The notes: generated from the sequence alone by a model not told the origin. Counted from the first letter of the stretch, positions 9,271 through 18,755 are shown. The stretch: 64,000 nucleotides of DNA from an uncultured Sulfitobacter sp. (GCF_947499945.1 NZ_CANMQD010000004.1:248001-312000), one strand, 5' to 3'. Numbers and translations are program-made.

Positions 9271-10283
9271 TGGATTTTCTCAACGCAATTGTAGCACTTG
9301 CGAATTATGTGCTGATCCCCGGCATTGCTTATGGTAGCCAGCTTGCGATTGGCGCACTTGGGGTAACGCTGGTCTACGGAATACTGCGCTTTTCCAACTT
9401 TGCCCATGGCGACACGATGGCGTTTGGTACGATGATCACCATACTGGTGACATGGTGGATGCAATCCGTTGGGATCAGCCTTGGGACGCTGCCAACAGCC
9501 CTCCTCGCCCTGCCCTTTGGCATTATGGGGTGTATCGCATTGGTGCTCATCACAGATCGTACCGTTTACAAATTCTACCGTGAACAAAAGGCAAAACCTG
9601 TGATCCTCGTGATCGTCTCGATGGGTGTTATGTTCGTGATGAATGGTATCGTGCGTTTCATCATCGGACCAGATGACCAGAGCTTTTCGGACGGGCCACG
9701 GTTCATCATCTCAGCGCGCGATTTCAAACGGTTGACGGGGCTCGATGAAGGTCTGGGCATTCGCACAACTCAGGTGATCACCGTTGTAACAGCGATTGTA
9801 GTTGTGGCGCTGTTGTTCTGGTTCCTGAACAAGACTCGGTCGGGCAAATCCATGCGGGCCTATTCAGACAATGAAGATCTCGCCCTACTGTCGGGCATAA
9901 ACCCAGAACGCGTGGTGATGATCACATGGATCATCGTTGCGGCCTTAGCGACCATCGCAGGCACACTTTACGGGCTGGATAAATCATTTAAGCCCTTCAC
10001 TTACTTCCAACTGCTGCTGCCGATCTTCGCCTCCGCTGTGGTTGGTGGCATCGGCAGTCCGCTGGGTGCTATTGCGGGTGGTTTTGTTATCGCCTTCTCC
10101 GAAGTGACGATCACCTATGCGTGGAAAAAAGTGCTGGGGTATCTGATGCCCGAAAGCCTCGAGCCAAACGGCCTCGTCCAGCTCATGTCCACCGATTATA
10201 AATTTGCCGTCAGCTTTGTAATCTTGCTGATTGTGCTGTTGTTCAAGCCTACGGGCCTCTTCAAAGGGCAGTCCACGACATGA
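9270..10283 (+). CDS. livH: ABC transporter permease LivH
   Basis: A 337-residue inner-membrane permease subunit with about 8 hydrophobic segments. The N-terminal GIAYGSQLAIGALGVTLVYG and ILRFSNFAHGD motif is diagnostic for LivH-type permeases; the coupling-helix region SMRAYSDNEDLALLSGINPERV and the FASAVVGGIGSPLGAIAGG segment follow. It starts at 9270, overlapping the stop of the small exported protein gene, and its end overlaps livM by 4 bases. Confidence 0.93.
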   Translation: MDFLNAIVALANYVLIPGIAYGSQLAIGALGVTLVYGILRFSNFAHGDTMAFGTMITILVTWWMQSVGISLGTLPTALLALPFGIMGCIALVLITDRTVYKFYREQKAKPVILVIVSMGVMFVMNGIVRFIIGPDDQSFSDGPRFIISARDFKRLTGLDEGLGIRTTQVITVVTAIVVVALLFWFLNKTRSGKSMRAYSDNEDLALLSGINPERVVMITWIIVAALATIAGTLYGLDKSFKPFTYFQLLLPIFASAVVGGIGSPLGAIAGGFVIAFSEVTITYAWKKVLGYLMPESLEPNGLVQLMSTDYKFAVSFVILLIVLLFKPTGLFKGQSTT

Positions 10284-11617
10284 CCGATACTGTGAAAAAC
10301 TCCCTCCTCTTTGCCTTGGTGTTTACGCTGATCATTATCTCGGGCTTCTTCCAAGGCTGGAATAACGCGATGTTTATCGTGAATATGGGCATTATCTCGG
10401 CAATCATGGCGCTGGGGGTAAATTTGCAATGGGGCTATGCGGGCCTGTTCAACGTAGGCGTCATGGGCTTTGTCGCACTGGGCGGCCTGGCGGCGGTGCT
10501 GATCGGGATGCCTGCGACGCCGGGTGCGTTTGCTGCGGGCGGAACAGGCATCGTTATCGCGCTACTGCTTGGGGCTGGCACGATCATCGCCGCAGTCCTT
10601 GCTTACAAACGTATGACCGCTGGGCGTAATCGCAACCTCGCTATCACAGCGATTTTAATCTTTGGCTTTTTTGTATTTCGTGGATTTCTGGACCCTGCTG
10701 TTGGTCTTATCGAAGATGTGAACCCTGCCGCGACCGGCTACCTTGGCGGTTTAAATCCAGGCACTCAAGACACATACCGCGATAATGGCTGGATCATGCT
10801 AATCGCTTGGCCTGTGGGCGGATTGTTCGCGGCTGGCGCAGCATGGCTGATCGGCAAGGCAGCGCTTGGTTTGCGCTCGGACTACCTTGCGATCGCGACG
10901 CTGGGCATCGCGGAGATCATCATTGCCGTGTTGAAGAATGAAGATTGGCTGACGCGCGGCGTGAAGAACGTCGTCGGAGTGCCACGTCCTGTTCCCTATG
11001 AGTTGGACTTGCAGAACTCGGCTGTATTTGTCGAGCGTGCGGCGTCCTTGGGTTTCGACCCCGTCGAGGGTTCTACCATCTTCGTCAAGCTTCTTTATGC
11101 TGTGTTGTTCGCCGCCGTGCTGGGGATCATTTTCTGGCTGAGCCAACGCGCGCTTAACTCCCCTTGGGGTCGGATGCTGCGTGCGATCCGTGACAATGAG
11201 GTAGCTGCCGAAGCCATGGGCAAGGACGTGACTGCGCGCCATTTGCAAGTGTTCATTCTCGGCTCTGCCATTTGCGGAATTGCGGGTGCCATGATGACTA
11301 CACTCGACGGACAGCTCACACCCGGAACCTATCAGCCGCTGCGCTTTACCTTCCTGATCTGGGTGATGGTGATCGTGGGCGGATCGGGCAGCAACCTTGG
11401 TTCGATCCTTGGTGGTTTCCTGATCTGGTTCCTGTGGGTTCAGGTTGAACCAATTGGCCTATTTATCATGGACATCATCACGTCGGGTATGGCCGACGAC
11501 AACTGGCTGCGTATCCACTTGATCGACAGCGCGGCCCAAATGCGCCTGATGACCATGGGTGTAATCATGATCCTTGTGCTGCGGTTCAGTCCACGCGGGT
11601 TGATACCGGAGAAATAG
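10280..11617 (+). CDS. livM: ABC transporter permease LivM
   Basis: A 445-residue inner-membrane permease, the partner of LivH. It has the LivM signature GVNLQWGYAGLFNVGVMGF near residues 46-64, DYLAIATLGIAEII, the coupling segment SPWGRMLRAIRDNEVAAEAMGKD and VMVIVGGSGSNLGSILGG. The length is above average for LivM because of a loop between hydrophobic segments. It overlaps livH as ATGA and is the last gene of the operon, followed by a terminator shared with the convergent ATPase gene. Confidence 0.93.
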   Translation: MTDTVKNSLLFALVFTLIIISGFFQGWNNAMFIVNMGIISAIMALGVNLQWGYAGLFNVGVMGFVALGGLAAVLIGMPATPGAFAAGGTGIVIALLLGAGTIIAAVLAYKRMTAGRNRNLAITAILIFGFFVFRGFLDPAVGLIEDVNPAATGYLGGLNPGTQDTYRDNGWIMLIAWPVGGLFAAGAAWLIGKAALGLRSDYLAIATLGIAEIIIAVLKNEDWLTRGVKNVVGVPRPVPYELDLQNSAVFVERAASLGFDPVEGSTIFVKLLYAVLFAAVLGIIFWLSQRALNSPWGRMLRAIRDNEVAAEAMGKDVTARHLQVFILGSAICGIAGAMMTTLDGQLTPGTYQPLRFTFLIWVMVIVGGSGSNLGSILGGFLIWFLWVQVEPIGLFIMDIITSGMADDNWLRIHLIDSAAQMRLMTMGVIMILVLRFSPRGLIPEK

Positions 11618-11674
11618 ACGCTGACGCAATTGTGCAAGGGGACTTGCGAGATTGCGAATTTAAAGGTCAAATGA

Positions 11675-11720
11675 AAAAGAGCCGCGGGCATGTCACTGAG
11701 ACAGTCCGCGGCCTTTTGGT
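11675..11720. terminator. Bidirectional terminator between livM and the HerA-like gene
   Basis: The stem GCCGCGG pairs with CCGCGGC around an 18-base loop. A-rich sequence on the left and CTTTTGGTTTT on the right let it act in both directions, serving livM on the plus strand and the convergent ATPase gene on the minus strand. Confidence 0.75.
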
Positions 11721-11721
11721 T

Positions 11722-13308
11722 TTAACGGCCTCTAAACAGACCACCAAGGATGCCGCGCACGATGCGGCGTCCTGTAGTGCCTTTCAGTTCCTTGATCACC
11801 ACATTTGCAATGGCGCCCCCAATGCCACTTCCTGCGGGACTTGTGCTGCGGCGGGAGGTTGTCTGACCCTTGCCTGCGTAACGGCGGGCCTGTTTGAAAT
11901 CGCGCAACGATGGCGTGTCGGCTTCCGCTTTCTTGGCGGCTTTTGCATCTGCTTCGGCTTTTTCTATAGCAGCTTCGGCGGCTTCGGCCTCAGCAGCAGC
12001 TTGCTCGGCGCGGCTGCGCAATGTTTCAAATGCGCTTTCGCGGTCGAGTGGGGTGTCGTATTTACCTGCCATGGCAGAGGTCGCCATAAGCGCATGACGC
12101 TGTGCGATGGTGATCGGCCCCAGTTGGGAAGACGGCGGACGGATCAATGTCCGCTCGACCATTCCGGGAACACCCTTTGGCTGGAGCATGGACGTAACTG
12201 CCTCGCCAACACCCACTTCGCGGATCGCTTCTTCGGTGCTAAAGGCGGGGTTATCGCGGTAGGTTTGGGCAGCGAGGCGCAGCTCTTTTTGGTCTTTGGC
12301 AGTAAAGGCCCGCAGGGCATGTTGCACGCGGTTTCCAAGCTGGCCGAGGATGTCTTCGGGAACGTCTGCAGGGTTTTGGCTTATGAAATAGACGCCGACG
12401 CCTTTGGACCGGATAAGCCGAGCCACCTGTTCGACTTTGTCCACCAGCGCTTTGGGCGCGTCGTCGAAGAGGAGGTGCGCTTCATCAAAAAAGAACACTA
12501 ATTTGGGTTTATCCGAGTCGCCCACTTCGGGCAGCTCCTCAAACAATTCAGACAGCAACCACAGCAAGAATGTCGCGTACAGTTTGGGCGCGGCCATGAG
12601 TTTGTCAGAGGCAAGAATGTTGATCATACCGCGCCCGTCGGCATCTGTACGCATCAGGTCCGACAACGCCAAAGCTGGCTCCCCAAAGAGGTTATTGCCC
12701 CCCTGATTTTCCAGCACCAGCAAGCTGCGCTGAATCGCTCCAATAGAGGAGGTTGAGACATTACCATAGCGCAGAGAGAGATCTTTTGCGTTTTCACCAA
12801 TCCATACCAGCAACGCTTGCAGGTCTTTGAGATCAAGCAGCGCCATGCCGTCCTCATCCGCGAGGCGGAAGGCGATATTCAAAATGCCCTCTTGGGCGTC
12901 TGTCAGGCCCAGAAGCTGGCCCAGCAACAGCGGACCCATCTCGGAGACTGTTGTGCGCACGGGATGCCCCTGCTCCCCGAACATATCCCAGAAAGTGACG
13001 GGAAATGCCTCATATTTAAAATCGGTAAAACCGATCTTCTCGGCGCGCTCTGTAAACGGACCATGGAGTTTGTGATTGGGATCTCCCGCCATCGCGAGAC
13101 CGCTCAGGTCCCCTTTTACATCGGACAGAAACACCGGCACGCCCGCGTTTGCAAACCCTTCAGCCATGATCTGGAGCGTGACTGTCTTACCCGTCCCCGT
13201 TGCCCCCGCCACAAGACCGTGACGGTTGGCATATTTGAGCGACAAAAACTGCTGCGTGCCGTAGTCAGGCCCACCGCCGCCGATAAAAAGATCAGAACTC
13301 ACAATCAT
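11722..13308 (-). CDS. HerA-like / DUF853 (YjgR family) ATPase
   Basis: A 528-residue P-loop ATPase of the HerA-FtsK class, YjgR subfamily. Walker A GATGTGKT is at residues 35-42 and Walker B reads [12 protein letters not shown]. The arginine-containing segment [28 protein letters not shown] is typical. Residues about 425-470 are an Ala/Glu-rich coiled coil, followed by a basic tail ending in GGLFRGR. The biological role of YjgR proteins is not settled; they resemble DNA or protein translocases but lack the nuclease partner NurA here. The gene is alone and has AGGAGA before its ATG at 13308. Confidence 0.88.
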   Translation of the reverse strand: MIVSSDLFIGGGGPDYGTQQFLSLKYANRHGLVAGATGTGKTVTLQIMAEGFANAGVPVFLSDVKGDLSGLAMAGDPNHKLHGPFTERAEKIGFTDFKYEAFPVTFWDMFGEQGHPVRTTVSEMGPLLLGQLLGLTDAQEGILNIAFRLADEDGMALLDLKDLQALLVWIGENAKDLSLRYGNVSTSSIGAIQRSLLVLENQGGNNLFGEPALALSDLMRTDADGRGMINILASDKLMAAPKLYATFLLWLLSELFEELPEVGDSDKPKLVFFFDEAHLLFDDAPKALVDKVEQVARLIRSKGVGVYFISQNPADVPEDILGQLGNRVQHALRAFTAKDQKELRLAAQTYRDNPAFSTEEAIREVGVGEAVTSMLQPKGVPGMVERTLIRPPSSQLGPITIAQRHALMATSAMAGKYDTPLDRESAFETLRSRAEQAAAEAEAAEAAIEKAEADAKAAKKAEADTPSLRDFKQARRYAGKGQTTSRRSTSPAGSGIGGAIANVVIKELKGTTGRRIVRGILGGLFRGR

Positions 13309-13395
13309 AGTCTCCTGTAATTAACGCAGCTCGGGTCATTCGCATGCCGCAAAACCGCCCCGTCTGAGCATACTTACTTAACTTTTGGGCGCCAT

Positions 13396-13484
13396 AGTGA
13401 AAGCGTCAACGGCCCGATGTCCTTGGGACGTTTGACGCTTCCTCCCTGTCAGACTGGCCGTGCCTTCGGGTACGGCCTTTTTTT
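13396..13484 (+). ncRNA. Candidate small RNA 1 with strong intrinsic terminator
   Basis: No gene lies upstream on this strand, yet there is a textbook terminator: a 9-bp stem at 13456-13477 (GGCCGTGCC with GGTACGGCC, one wobble pair) with a TTCG loop and seven T. Before it, 13401-13440 folds into a second hairpin with outer arms AAGCGTCAA and TTGACGCTT. The single-stranded link contains CTTCCTCCC, complementary to a Shine-Dalgarno sequence. Some Rhodobacter stress RNAs carry a similar CCUCCUCCC element, so a trans-acting RNA is plausible. The 5' end is a guess. It could instead be part of a leader for the downstream gene. Confidence 0.55.
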
Positions 13485-13529
13485 ATCGCCAACAGCTTCG
13501 GTTAACACTCTTATATGGAGTAAAATCCT

Positions 13530-13645
13530 GTTTTCCTGTTGACCGTTCATGCCCGCTTGGCATAACCTTCCCTCAATAAGTCGGCACAGTCCGACAGGGA
13601 GTGACTAAAAGTCTTAAGAGAGGGTGCCACGCGCCCTCTTTTTTC
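13530..13645 (+). ncRNA. Candidate small RNA 2 with intrinsic terminator
   Basis: A second orphan terminator at 13619-13644 has a 7-bp stem (GAGGGTG with CGCCCTC, one wobble), loop CCAC and six T. Upstream are short stem-loops (ATGCC..GGCAT near 13549, GTCGG..CCGAC near 13579) and a pyrimidine-rich stretch CCTTCCCTC. A TAAAAT hexamer at 13521-13526 could be a -10 element. No upstream gene on this strand would need the terminator. The boundaries are estimates, and the transcript may be continuous with candidate 1. Confidence 0.5.
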
Positions 13646-13789
13646 ACATTTATACACCGAAATATTTCAGCATCTTCGAACGCTAAGCAGAAAAGCGCTG
13701 TCTTCTTTTCCCCCTCATGCGCAATCCCCCTGACAAGCCCTTGAGAGAGTGCTAAAGCAAGTTAACTTATCACTAACGACGGATTTCTC

Positions 13790-14434
13790 ATGACCAAGTT
13801 TATCTCTGCATTGCCCCTTTGCGCAGCTTTGGCACTTTTTGCACCAGCACATGTTTTTGCTCAAACGACCACAACAGACGGCGCCGTTACGGTGACCACA
13901 GATGAGGACGCCACTGCACCAACGGCCGAAGATCTGCTGAGCCTTGGAGAAGATGCAGATCCAGCACCCGTAGCCGGAAAACCCTACACCCGTGAAGTTA
14001 TCGGTTCTTGGGAGATGCGCTGTATCAAAGGCGAAGAAGGCTCCACCGAGGTAGAGCCATGCCAGATGTACCAGCTGATGAACGATGGCCAAGGTGCGCC
14101 CGTTGCCGAAGTTTCATTGTTCAGACTACCAGCTGGCGGCAAAGCCATTGCAGGTGCGACAATCATCGTACCGCTTGAGACATCCCTGCCCAGTCAGGTC
14201 ACCCTTGCGATTGATGGTGGCAAGGCCCGTCGTTACCCCTATGCGTTTTGCAACCCGATTGGCTGCTATGTGCGTCTGGGTCTGACCGCTGATGATGTTG
14301 CGGCGTTCAAGCGCGGCAATGAAGCCGTTATGACAATCGTTCCAGCCCTTGCACCGGATCAGAAAGTCGAACTCAAGCTTTCTTTGACAGGCTTCACAGC
14401 ATCCTATGACAAGGTTTCCGTACTCGACCAGTAA
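13790..14434 (+). CDS. Invasion associated locus B (IalB) family protein
   Basis: A 214-residue exported protein. Residues 1-24 are a signal peptide ending in VFAQ; residues 25-65 are a Thr/Asp/Ala-rich linker. The IalB domain follows, with the family features GSWEMRCIKGEEGS...CQMYQL, a central VPLETSLPSQVTLAIDGG strand pair and the paired Cys in FCNPIGCYVRLGL. IalB family proteins are common in the periplasm of alphaproteobacteria and their molecular role is unclear. The gene stands alone, with a terminator 20 bases downstream. Confidence 0.85.
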   Translation: MTKFISALPLCAALALFAPAHVFAQTTTTDGAVTVTTDEDATAPTAEDLLSLGEDADPAPVAGKPYTREVIGSWEMRCIKGEEGSTEVEPCQMYQLMNDGQGAPVAEVSLFRLPAGGKAIAGATIIVPLETSLPSQVTLAIDGGKARRYPYAFCNPIGCYVRLGLTADDVAAFKRGNEAVMTIVPALAPDQKVELKLSLTGFTASYDKVSVLDQ

Positions 14435-14453
14435 GAGAGAGCAGCAGAACATT

Positions 14454-14485
14454 AAAGCCGCTCCTTCCGGGGCGGCTTTTTCTTT
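14454..14485 (+). terminator. Rho-independent terminator after the IalB gene
   Basis: An 8-bp stem (GCCGCTCC with GGGGCGGC, one wobble) with loop TTCC is followed by TTTTTCTTT. It lies between the IalB gene and the convergent ketoacyl synthase gene. Confidence 0.85.
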
Positions 14486-14509
14486 GGATTATTCTATCGG
14501 CCAGAAAGT

Positions 14510-15718
14510 TCAGATTTTGCGCAGTGCAATAACCGCGTTCATCCCGCCAAAGGCAAACGCATTGCTCAGCGCCACATCAACTTTGGCGTCACGCGCCACG
14601 TTCGGCACAACATCAAGAGCGCATTCGGGGTCAGGCTCCTGATAACCGATTGTGGGCGCGATCACACCGTCGCGCAGTGCCAAGATGCAAGCAAGCAATT
14701 CAACAGCACCCGTGCCGCCAATCAAATGCCCGTGCATTGATTTGGTTGAGCTGATCATCAGCTGGTCCGCATGAGCACCAAAAACATCCGCCACTGCCGC
14801 ACATTCGGTTTTGTCATTGGCGGCAGTGCCTGTGCCGTGCGCATTGATATAGCCCACTTCAGAACGGTCAATCTGTGCATCAGCCAGTGCGCCTGCCATC
14901 GCCCGTGCAGCCCCGTTTTTGGAAGGCATCACGATATCAGACGCATCTGATGACATGGCGAAACCTGCCACTTCACACATGATTTCGGCCCCACGCGCGC
15001 GTGCATGCTCGTATTCCTCAAAAACAAAAATGCCTGCTCCTTCGCCCTGTACCATCCCGTTACGGTTGGCCGAGAACGGGCGACAGGCGTCTTTTGACAT
15101 GACGCGCAAACCTTCCCAAGCTTTTACCCCGCCAAAACACAGCATGGATTCAGATCCGCCCGTGACCATGACAGGGGCCATGCCGGAACGGATCATCATA
15201 AAGGCCTGCGCCATTGCATGATTTGAGGATGCACAGGCCGTCGAGACGGTAAAGGACGGCCCCTTGAGGTTCCATTCCATGCTCACATGGCTGGCTGCTG
15301 CGTTGTTCATCAGCTTCGGCACCACAAAGGGGTGCACACGGTTTTTTCCCTCTTCATACACAGCGCGGTAATTGTCGTCCCATGTGCTTACCCCGCCGCC
15401 AGCGGTGCCAAGCACCACACCGGAACGCGCAGCAAGTTCACCTGCGAAGATCAGGCCCGACTGCTCAATCGCCTCACGCGCAGCGGCAAGGGTGAACTGC
15501 GTAAAGCGGTCATAGAGTGAGATTTGCTGACGGTTATAGCGGCCCTCGGCCTCGAACCCGTTCACTTGACCACCGATCCTGATTTGCAGACGGTCCACAT
15601 CACGGATGTCGAGCGGACCAATGCCACACACTCCCTCGCGCATGGCAGCCATGGTATCAGCTACGCTATGCCCCAGTGCATTGATCGTACCCGCGCCCGT
15701 TATGACGACCCGTTTCAT
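14510..15718 (-). CDS. Beta-ketoacyl-ACP synthase (KAS II/FabF-like)
   Basis: A 402-residue condensing enzyme that extends acyl chains bound to acyl carrier protein. The catalytic triad is complete: Cys162 in STACASSN, His294 in NAHGTGT and His331 in HGHLIGGTG. The length and the N-terminal VVITGAGTINALG match the family. It starts directly at the acyl carrier protein stop, downstream of lpxD, so it belongs to a lipid-A-linked set rather than the housekeeping fab operon. A dedicated role in making the special acyl chains of lipid A is an inference from this context. Confidence 0.9.
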   Translation of the reverse strand: MKRVVITGAGTINALGHSVADTMAAMREGVCGIGPLDIRDVDRLQIRIGGQVNGFEAEGRYNRQQISLYDRFTQFTLAAAREAIEQSGLIFAGELAARSGVVLGTAGGGVSTWDDNYRAVYEEGKNRVHPFVVPKLMNNAAASHVSMEWNLKGPSFTVSTACASSNHAMAQAFMMIRSGMAPVMVTGGSESMLCFGGVKAWEGLRVMSKDACRPFSANRNGMVQGEGAGIFVFEEYEHARARGAEIMCEVAGFAMSSDASDIVMPSKNGAARAMAGALADAQIDRSEVGYINAHGTGTAANDKTECAAVADVFGAHADQLMISSTKSMHGHLIGGTGAVELLACILALRDGVIAPTIGYQEPDPECALDVVPNVARDAKVDVALSNAFAFGGMNAVIALRKI

Positions 15719-15978
15719 CAGGTGTTCTGTTCCGCGCGCAGCCGCTCTATCCCCGCAACGATGCTGGCCACTGTAGAGATGTCGAAATCAGACTCTTTGG
15801 GGGCATTCGCATTGAACGGCACCGTGACATCAAAGGCTTCCTCAATAGCGAAAATGCTCTCGACCAGACCCAGACTGTCTATGCCAAGGCTCTCCAGCGT
15901 GCTTTCCAGCGTCACGTCTTCCGGTTCCAGCAAGGCCTGTTCCGCGATAATGGCGATGACCTGATCTTTGACGTCCAT
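15718..15978 (-). CDS. Acyl carrier protein (specialised, possibly AcpXL-like)
   Basis: An 86-residue acyl carrier protein. The phosphopantetheine attachment site is Ser35 in GIDSLGLVE. FAIEEAF followed by a VPFNANAPKESDFD insertion distinguishes it from housekeeping AcpP and recalls AcpXL, which carries very long acyl chains for lipid A in rhizobia. The ATG at 15978 has AAAGGAA upstream; an in-frame start at 16014 would add 12 residues. The gene lies between lpxD and the ketoacyl synthase. Confidence 0.88.
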   Translation of the reverse strand: MDVKDQVIAIIAEQALLEPEDVTLESTLESLGIDSLGLVESIFAIEEAFDVTVPFNANAPKESDFDISTVASIVAGIERLRAEQNT

Positions 15979-16014
15979 GGTAGGTATTCCTTTAAGGCAG
16001 CCTTTTCGAGGCAT

Positions 16015-17109
16015 TTAGGCATCCTTGTCGCTCTTGAAAACCGCCTTTTTCAATTCCGCGACTTCCCGCATCAGGCGCGGCAAACGGCGCAATGCTTTGT
16101 AGCCCTCAACCTGTTTGTCCATTTGCGTGGCAGGATAGCCGAGCATCGTGCGCCCCGCAGGCACATTCGACATTAGTTTTGTCCCGCCCCCCGCAATCAC
16201 ACCGTCACCGACAAAGATGTTATCGTTCACACCACATTGCCCAGCCAAAACGACGTTGTTACCAATCGTTGCCGAACCAGCGATGCCCACCTGCCCGCAA
16301 ATCAGACTGTTGCGCCCGATGACAACGTTGTGACCCAGATGCACTTGGTTATCGAGTTTGGTGCCGTCGCCAATCATGGTGTCGCGAATGGTGCCGCAGT
16401 CAATAGTGGCGCCCATGCCGATCTCGACATCATCGCCAATAGTGACCGAGCCGAGCGAATGGATACGGGTCCAGTCCTGTGCCTGTGCCTCCCCCTGATC
16501 GCCGAGGGTCTTGCGCACACTCTCGACGCTGCTTGGCTCTGCGGTGACAAAAGAGAAGCCATCGCCGCCGATCCGCGCACCCGGTTGGGCAATGAAACGC
16601 GAACCAATGGTGACACGCGCGCCGATGCTGACACCTTCGCGCAGGTAGGCACCCTCACCCACAGTCACGTTCCAACCGATAAAACACTGTGGGCCAATCA
16701 CACTGCCTGCGCCAATCTTGGCGCCCTTCGAGATCACAGCCAAAGGACCGACACTTACATCCGCACCCAGTTCCGCCTCAGGATCAACAAATGCCGTGGG
16801 GTGGATGCCCTCAGCATATCCCTGCCCCGCATCCAGCATCTTTGTCAGACCAGACATGGCATACCGTGGCCGTGGCGCGATGATCGCAGCCTCCAGCCCT
16901 AGCGCCTCCCAATCGGCCCCTTCCCAAAGCATAGCGGCACGGGCATCACCCTGCCCTAAGCTTTCGGCATATTTGGGATTCATCGCGAGAGCCAGATCAT
17001 CGCGCCCTGCAGCAGCAGGCTCTGCTGCCATGATGATCAAAATATCAGTGGCGCCAAAGGCTTTCGCCCCCAACGCCGCTGCAATTTCTTTAACGGTATA
17101 GTGGGTCAT
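16015..17109 (-). CDS. lpxD: UDP-3-O-(3-hydroxyacyl)glucosamine N-acyltransferase LpxD
   Basis: A 364-residue acyltransferase that adds the second 3-hydroxyacyl chain in lipid A synthesis. The N-terminal uridine-binding domain is about residues 1-100. Residues about 105-325 are left-handed beta-helix hexapeptide repeats (VGPLAVISKGAKIGAGSVIG). The LGHNVVIG motif carries the catalytic His, and a C-terminal helix ends the protein. The gene is not in the usual fabZ-lpxA neighbourhood but heads a three-gene run with an acyl carrier protein and a ketoacyl synthase. Its stop is 36 bases before the acyl carrier protein ATG. Confidence 0.93.
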   Translation of the reverse strand: MTHYTVKEIAAALGAKAFGATDILIIMAAEPAAAGRDDLALAMNPKYAESLGQGDARAAMLWEGADWEALGLEAAIIAPRPRYAMSGLTKMLDAGQGYAEGIHPTAFVDPEAELGADVSVGPLAVISKGAKIGAGSVIGPQCFIGWNVTVGEGAYLREGVSIGARVTIGSRFIAQPGARIGGDGFSFVTAEPSSVESVRKTLGDQGEAQAQDWTRIHSLGSVTIGDDVEIGMGATIDCGTIRDTMIGDGTKLDNQVHLGHNVVIGRNSLICGQVGIAGSATIGNNVVLAGQCGVNDNIFVGDGVIAGGGTKLMSNVPAGRTMLGYPATQMDKQVEGYKALRRLPRLMREVAELKKAVFKSDKDA

Positions 17110-17138
17110 ATCGCGCTCCCCTGAGGTTGCGCGCAGAT

Positions 17139-18755
17139 TTACCCCTGAACGCGGTTAAGTTCCACCCCTGCCTTTTGCAGCGCATTCCAAATCTTGGCAT
17201 CGCGACCGTAAATATCTTTGCGGAAGTTCAGCTGTCCCCGCGCATCGGTATAGGCGGTCCGGTAGATGATGTGCACGGGCACAGGCTCAACCAGATTAAC
17301 ACGGGACTCACGGCCTGTGCGCAGTTGCGATTTGAAAAAGCCCATCGGGTCCGCCTCTTGCTTGGCCAGCAACGCTTCGGCAAAATCAAACGGGTCTTTC
17401 AGACGAATACAGCCATGGCTGAACGCGCGCACTTCGCGGCTAAACAGGTTTTTTGCAGGCGTATCATGCAGATAGATGTTGTACTTATTCGGGAACATGA
17501 ACTTCACCAATCCCAGCGCATTGCGGCCGCTGGGTGGTTGGCGCATCGAATAAGGAAAGTTGCGCGCAGTATACTTTGCAAAGTTCGCACTTGCTCGGTT
17601 TACGACACGGCCACGGCTGTCAGTGATCTCGATATGGCGAACCGCATTAGGGTTGTTGCGCAGCGCCGGTAGGTATTCGCCCACAATGATGGAGCGCGGG
17701 ACATACCAGCTCGGGTTGATCACCATGTGATCCATCACATCGGAGAATTCAGGCGTCGGACGGTCACCACGATTGGCACCCACTACGGAACGCGTCTCGA
17801 ATGTGATGCGGCCATCATCGACAATTTTCGCTGTGAAATCAGGAATGTTCACCAGGATATGACGATAACCACGCTTTTTGTTCAGCCAGCGTTCCCGCTC
17901 CATCGCAACCAACACAGATTTCAGACGCGTCTCGATGCTCTCGTTGATCTCTTTGATTGTGCCGCTGCCCGCAACGCCGTCTGCCTCAAGACCATGCGCC
18001 TTCTGGAACGCTGTGACCGCTTCGGTCATCGCCTTATCATAGGTTTTGGCGTTGGAACGCTCAAGGTAGCCCATAATCATCAAACGGTTGCGCAGGGTCA
18101 GCACTGCAGGACCAGACGCACCCGGCTTAAGCGAGGATGCGTTGACCGTCGGACCCCAACCGCCGCGTCTCGACTGCTCTTGAAACAACATCTTCTGTTT
18201 CATCAACGACGTGTATTCCAGTGTCTTTGGCGCGAGGTTGCGCAGGTAAGTCGAGGGCTGTGAGGACAGAAAGCCCGAAATAAGCTCGGCACGGTCAGTG
18301 TAATCGACCTCGCGCTTGATCTCGTTCACAACTTTGCTCGGGATCAGAGCACCGCTTTGGATATCGCGGGCATATTGCAAGAACATGCGGGTCATCTCGA
18401 CTTCGATCAAACCCAGATCACGTGCTGAGCGCGCGCTTTTCATCTGCCGCTCAAGCGCGTCAGCATCGTATCTGGCAACAGGCAGACCGTGGTCGCCCGC
18501 ACGGCGCAGTGCGTCCAAAAGGGCCGCGCGGCGTGCTTGGTGAATTTCGTCTGATCCAGTCCACACACCCTCAAAGTTCTGGGCGCGGTAGAATTTGGCG
18601 ATATCCTCGTCACGCGATCCGGTCTCGGCGACGGCTTGTTTAAATGCAGTAACTTGTGCGTTTGCCTGCTGCGGCGGTGTTAAAAATAATGCGCCAAGCG
18701 CCAGCGCGAGTGCAACCGATTTAGGTGCGTTAAAAGATGGCAGTCTTGGCAACAT
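17139..18755 (-). CDS. L,D-transpeptidase (YcbB/LdtD-like) with peptidoglycan-binding domain
   Basis: A 538-residue periplasmic enzyme that makes 3-3 crosslinks in peptidoglycan. The signal peptide is residues 1-34. A helical scaffold domain covers about 45-200, a peptidoglycan-binding module about 208-275 (GPAVLTLRNRLMIMGYL, AFQKAHGLEADGVAG), and the YkuD catalytic domain about 298-495 with the active-site motif SHGCIRLKDP, Cys449. The ATG at 18755 is chosen because AGGGGA lies 6 bases upstream; the codon before it is TTG. It lies upstream of lpxD on the same strand. Confidence 0.92.
   Translation of the reverse strand: MLPRLPSFNAPKSVALALALGALFLTPPQQANAQVTAFKQAVAETGSRDEDIAKFYRAQNFEGVWTGSDEIHQARRAALLDALRRAGDHGLPVARYDADALERQMKSARSARDLGLIEVEMTRMFLQYARDIQSGALIPSKVVNEIKREVDYTDRAELISGFLSSQPSTYLRNLAPKTLEYTSLMKQKMLFQEQSRRGGWGPTVNASSLKPGASGPAVLTLRNRLMIMGYLERSNAKTYDKAMTEAVTAFQKAHGLEADGVAGSGTIKEINESIETRLKSVLVAMERERWLNKKRGYRHILVNIPDFTAKIVDDGRITFETRSVVGANRGDRPTPEFSDVMDHMVINPSWYVPRSIIVGEYLPALRNNPNAVRHIEITDSRGRVVNRASANFAKYTARNFPYSMRQPPSGRNALGLVKFMFPNKYNIYLHDTPAKNLFSREVRAFSHGCIRLKDPFDFAEALLAKQEADPMGFFKSQLRTGRESRVNLVEPVPVHIIYRTAYTDARGQLNFRKDIYGRDAKIWNALQKAGVELNRVQG

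Noticed and set aside
13549..13608. 19-codon frame within candidate small RNA 2, possible leader peptide
   Set aside because: No Shine-Dalgarno sequence and no run of one amino acid as in attenuation leaders; the bases are better explained by RNA stems.
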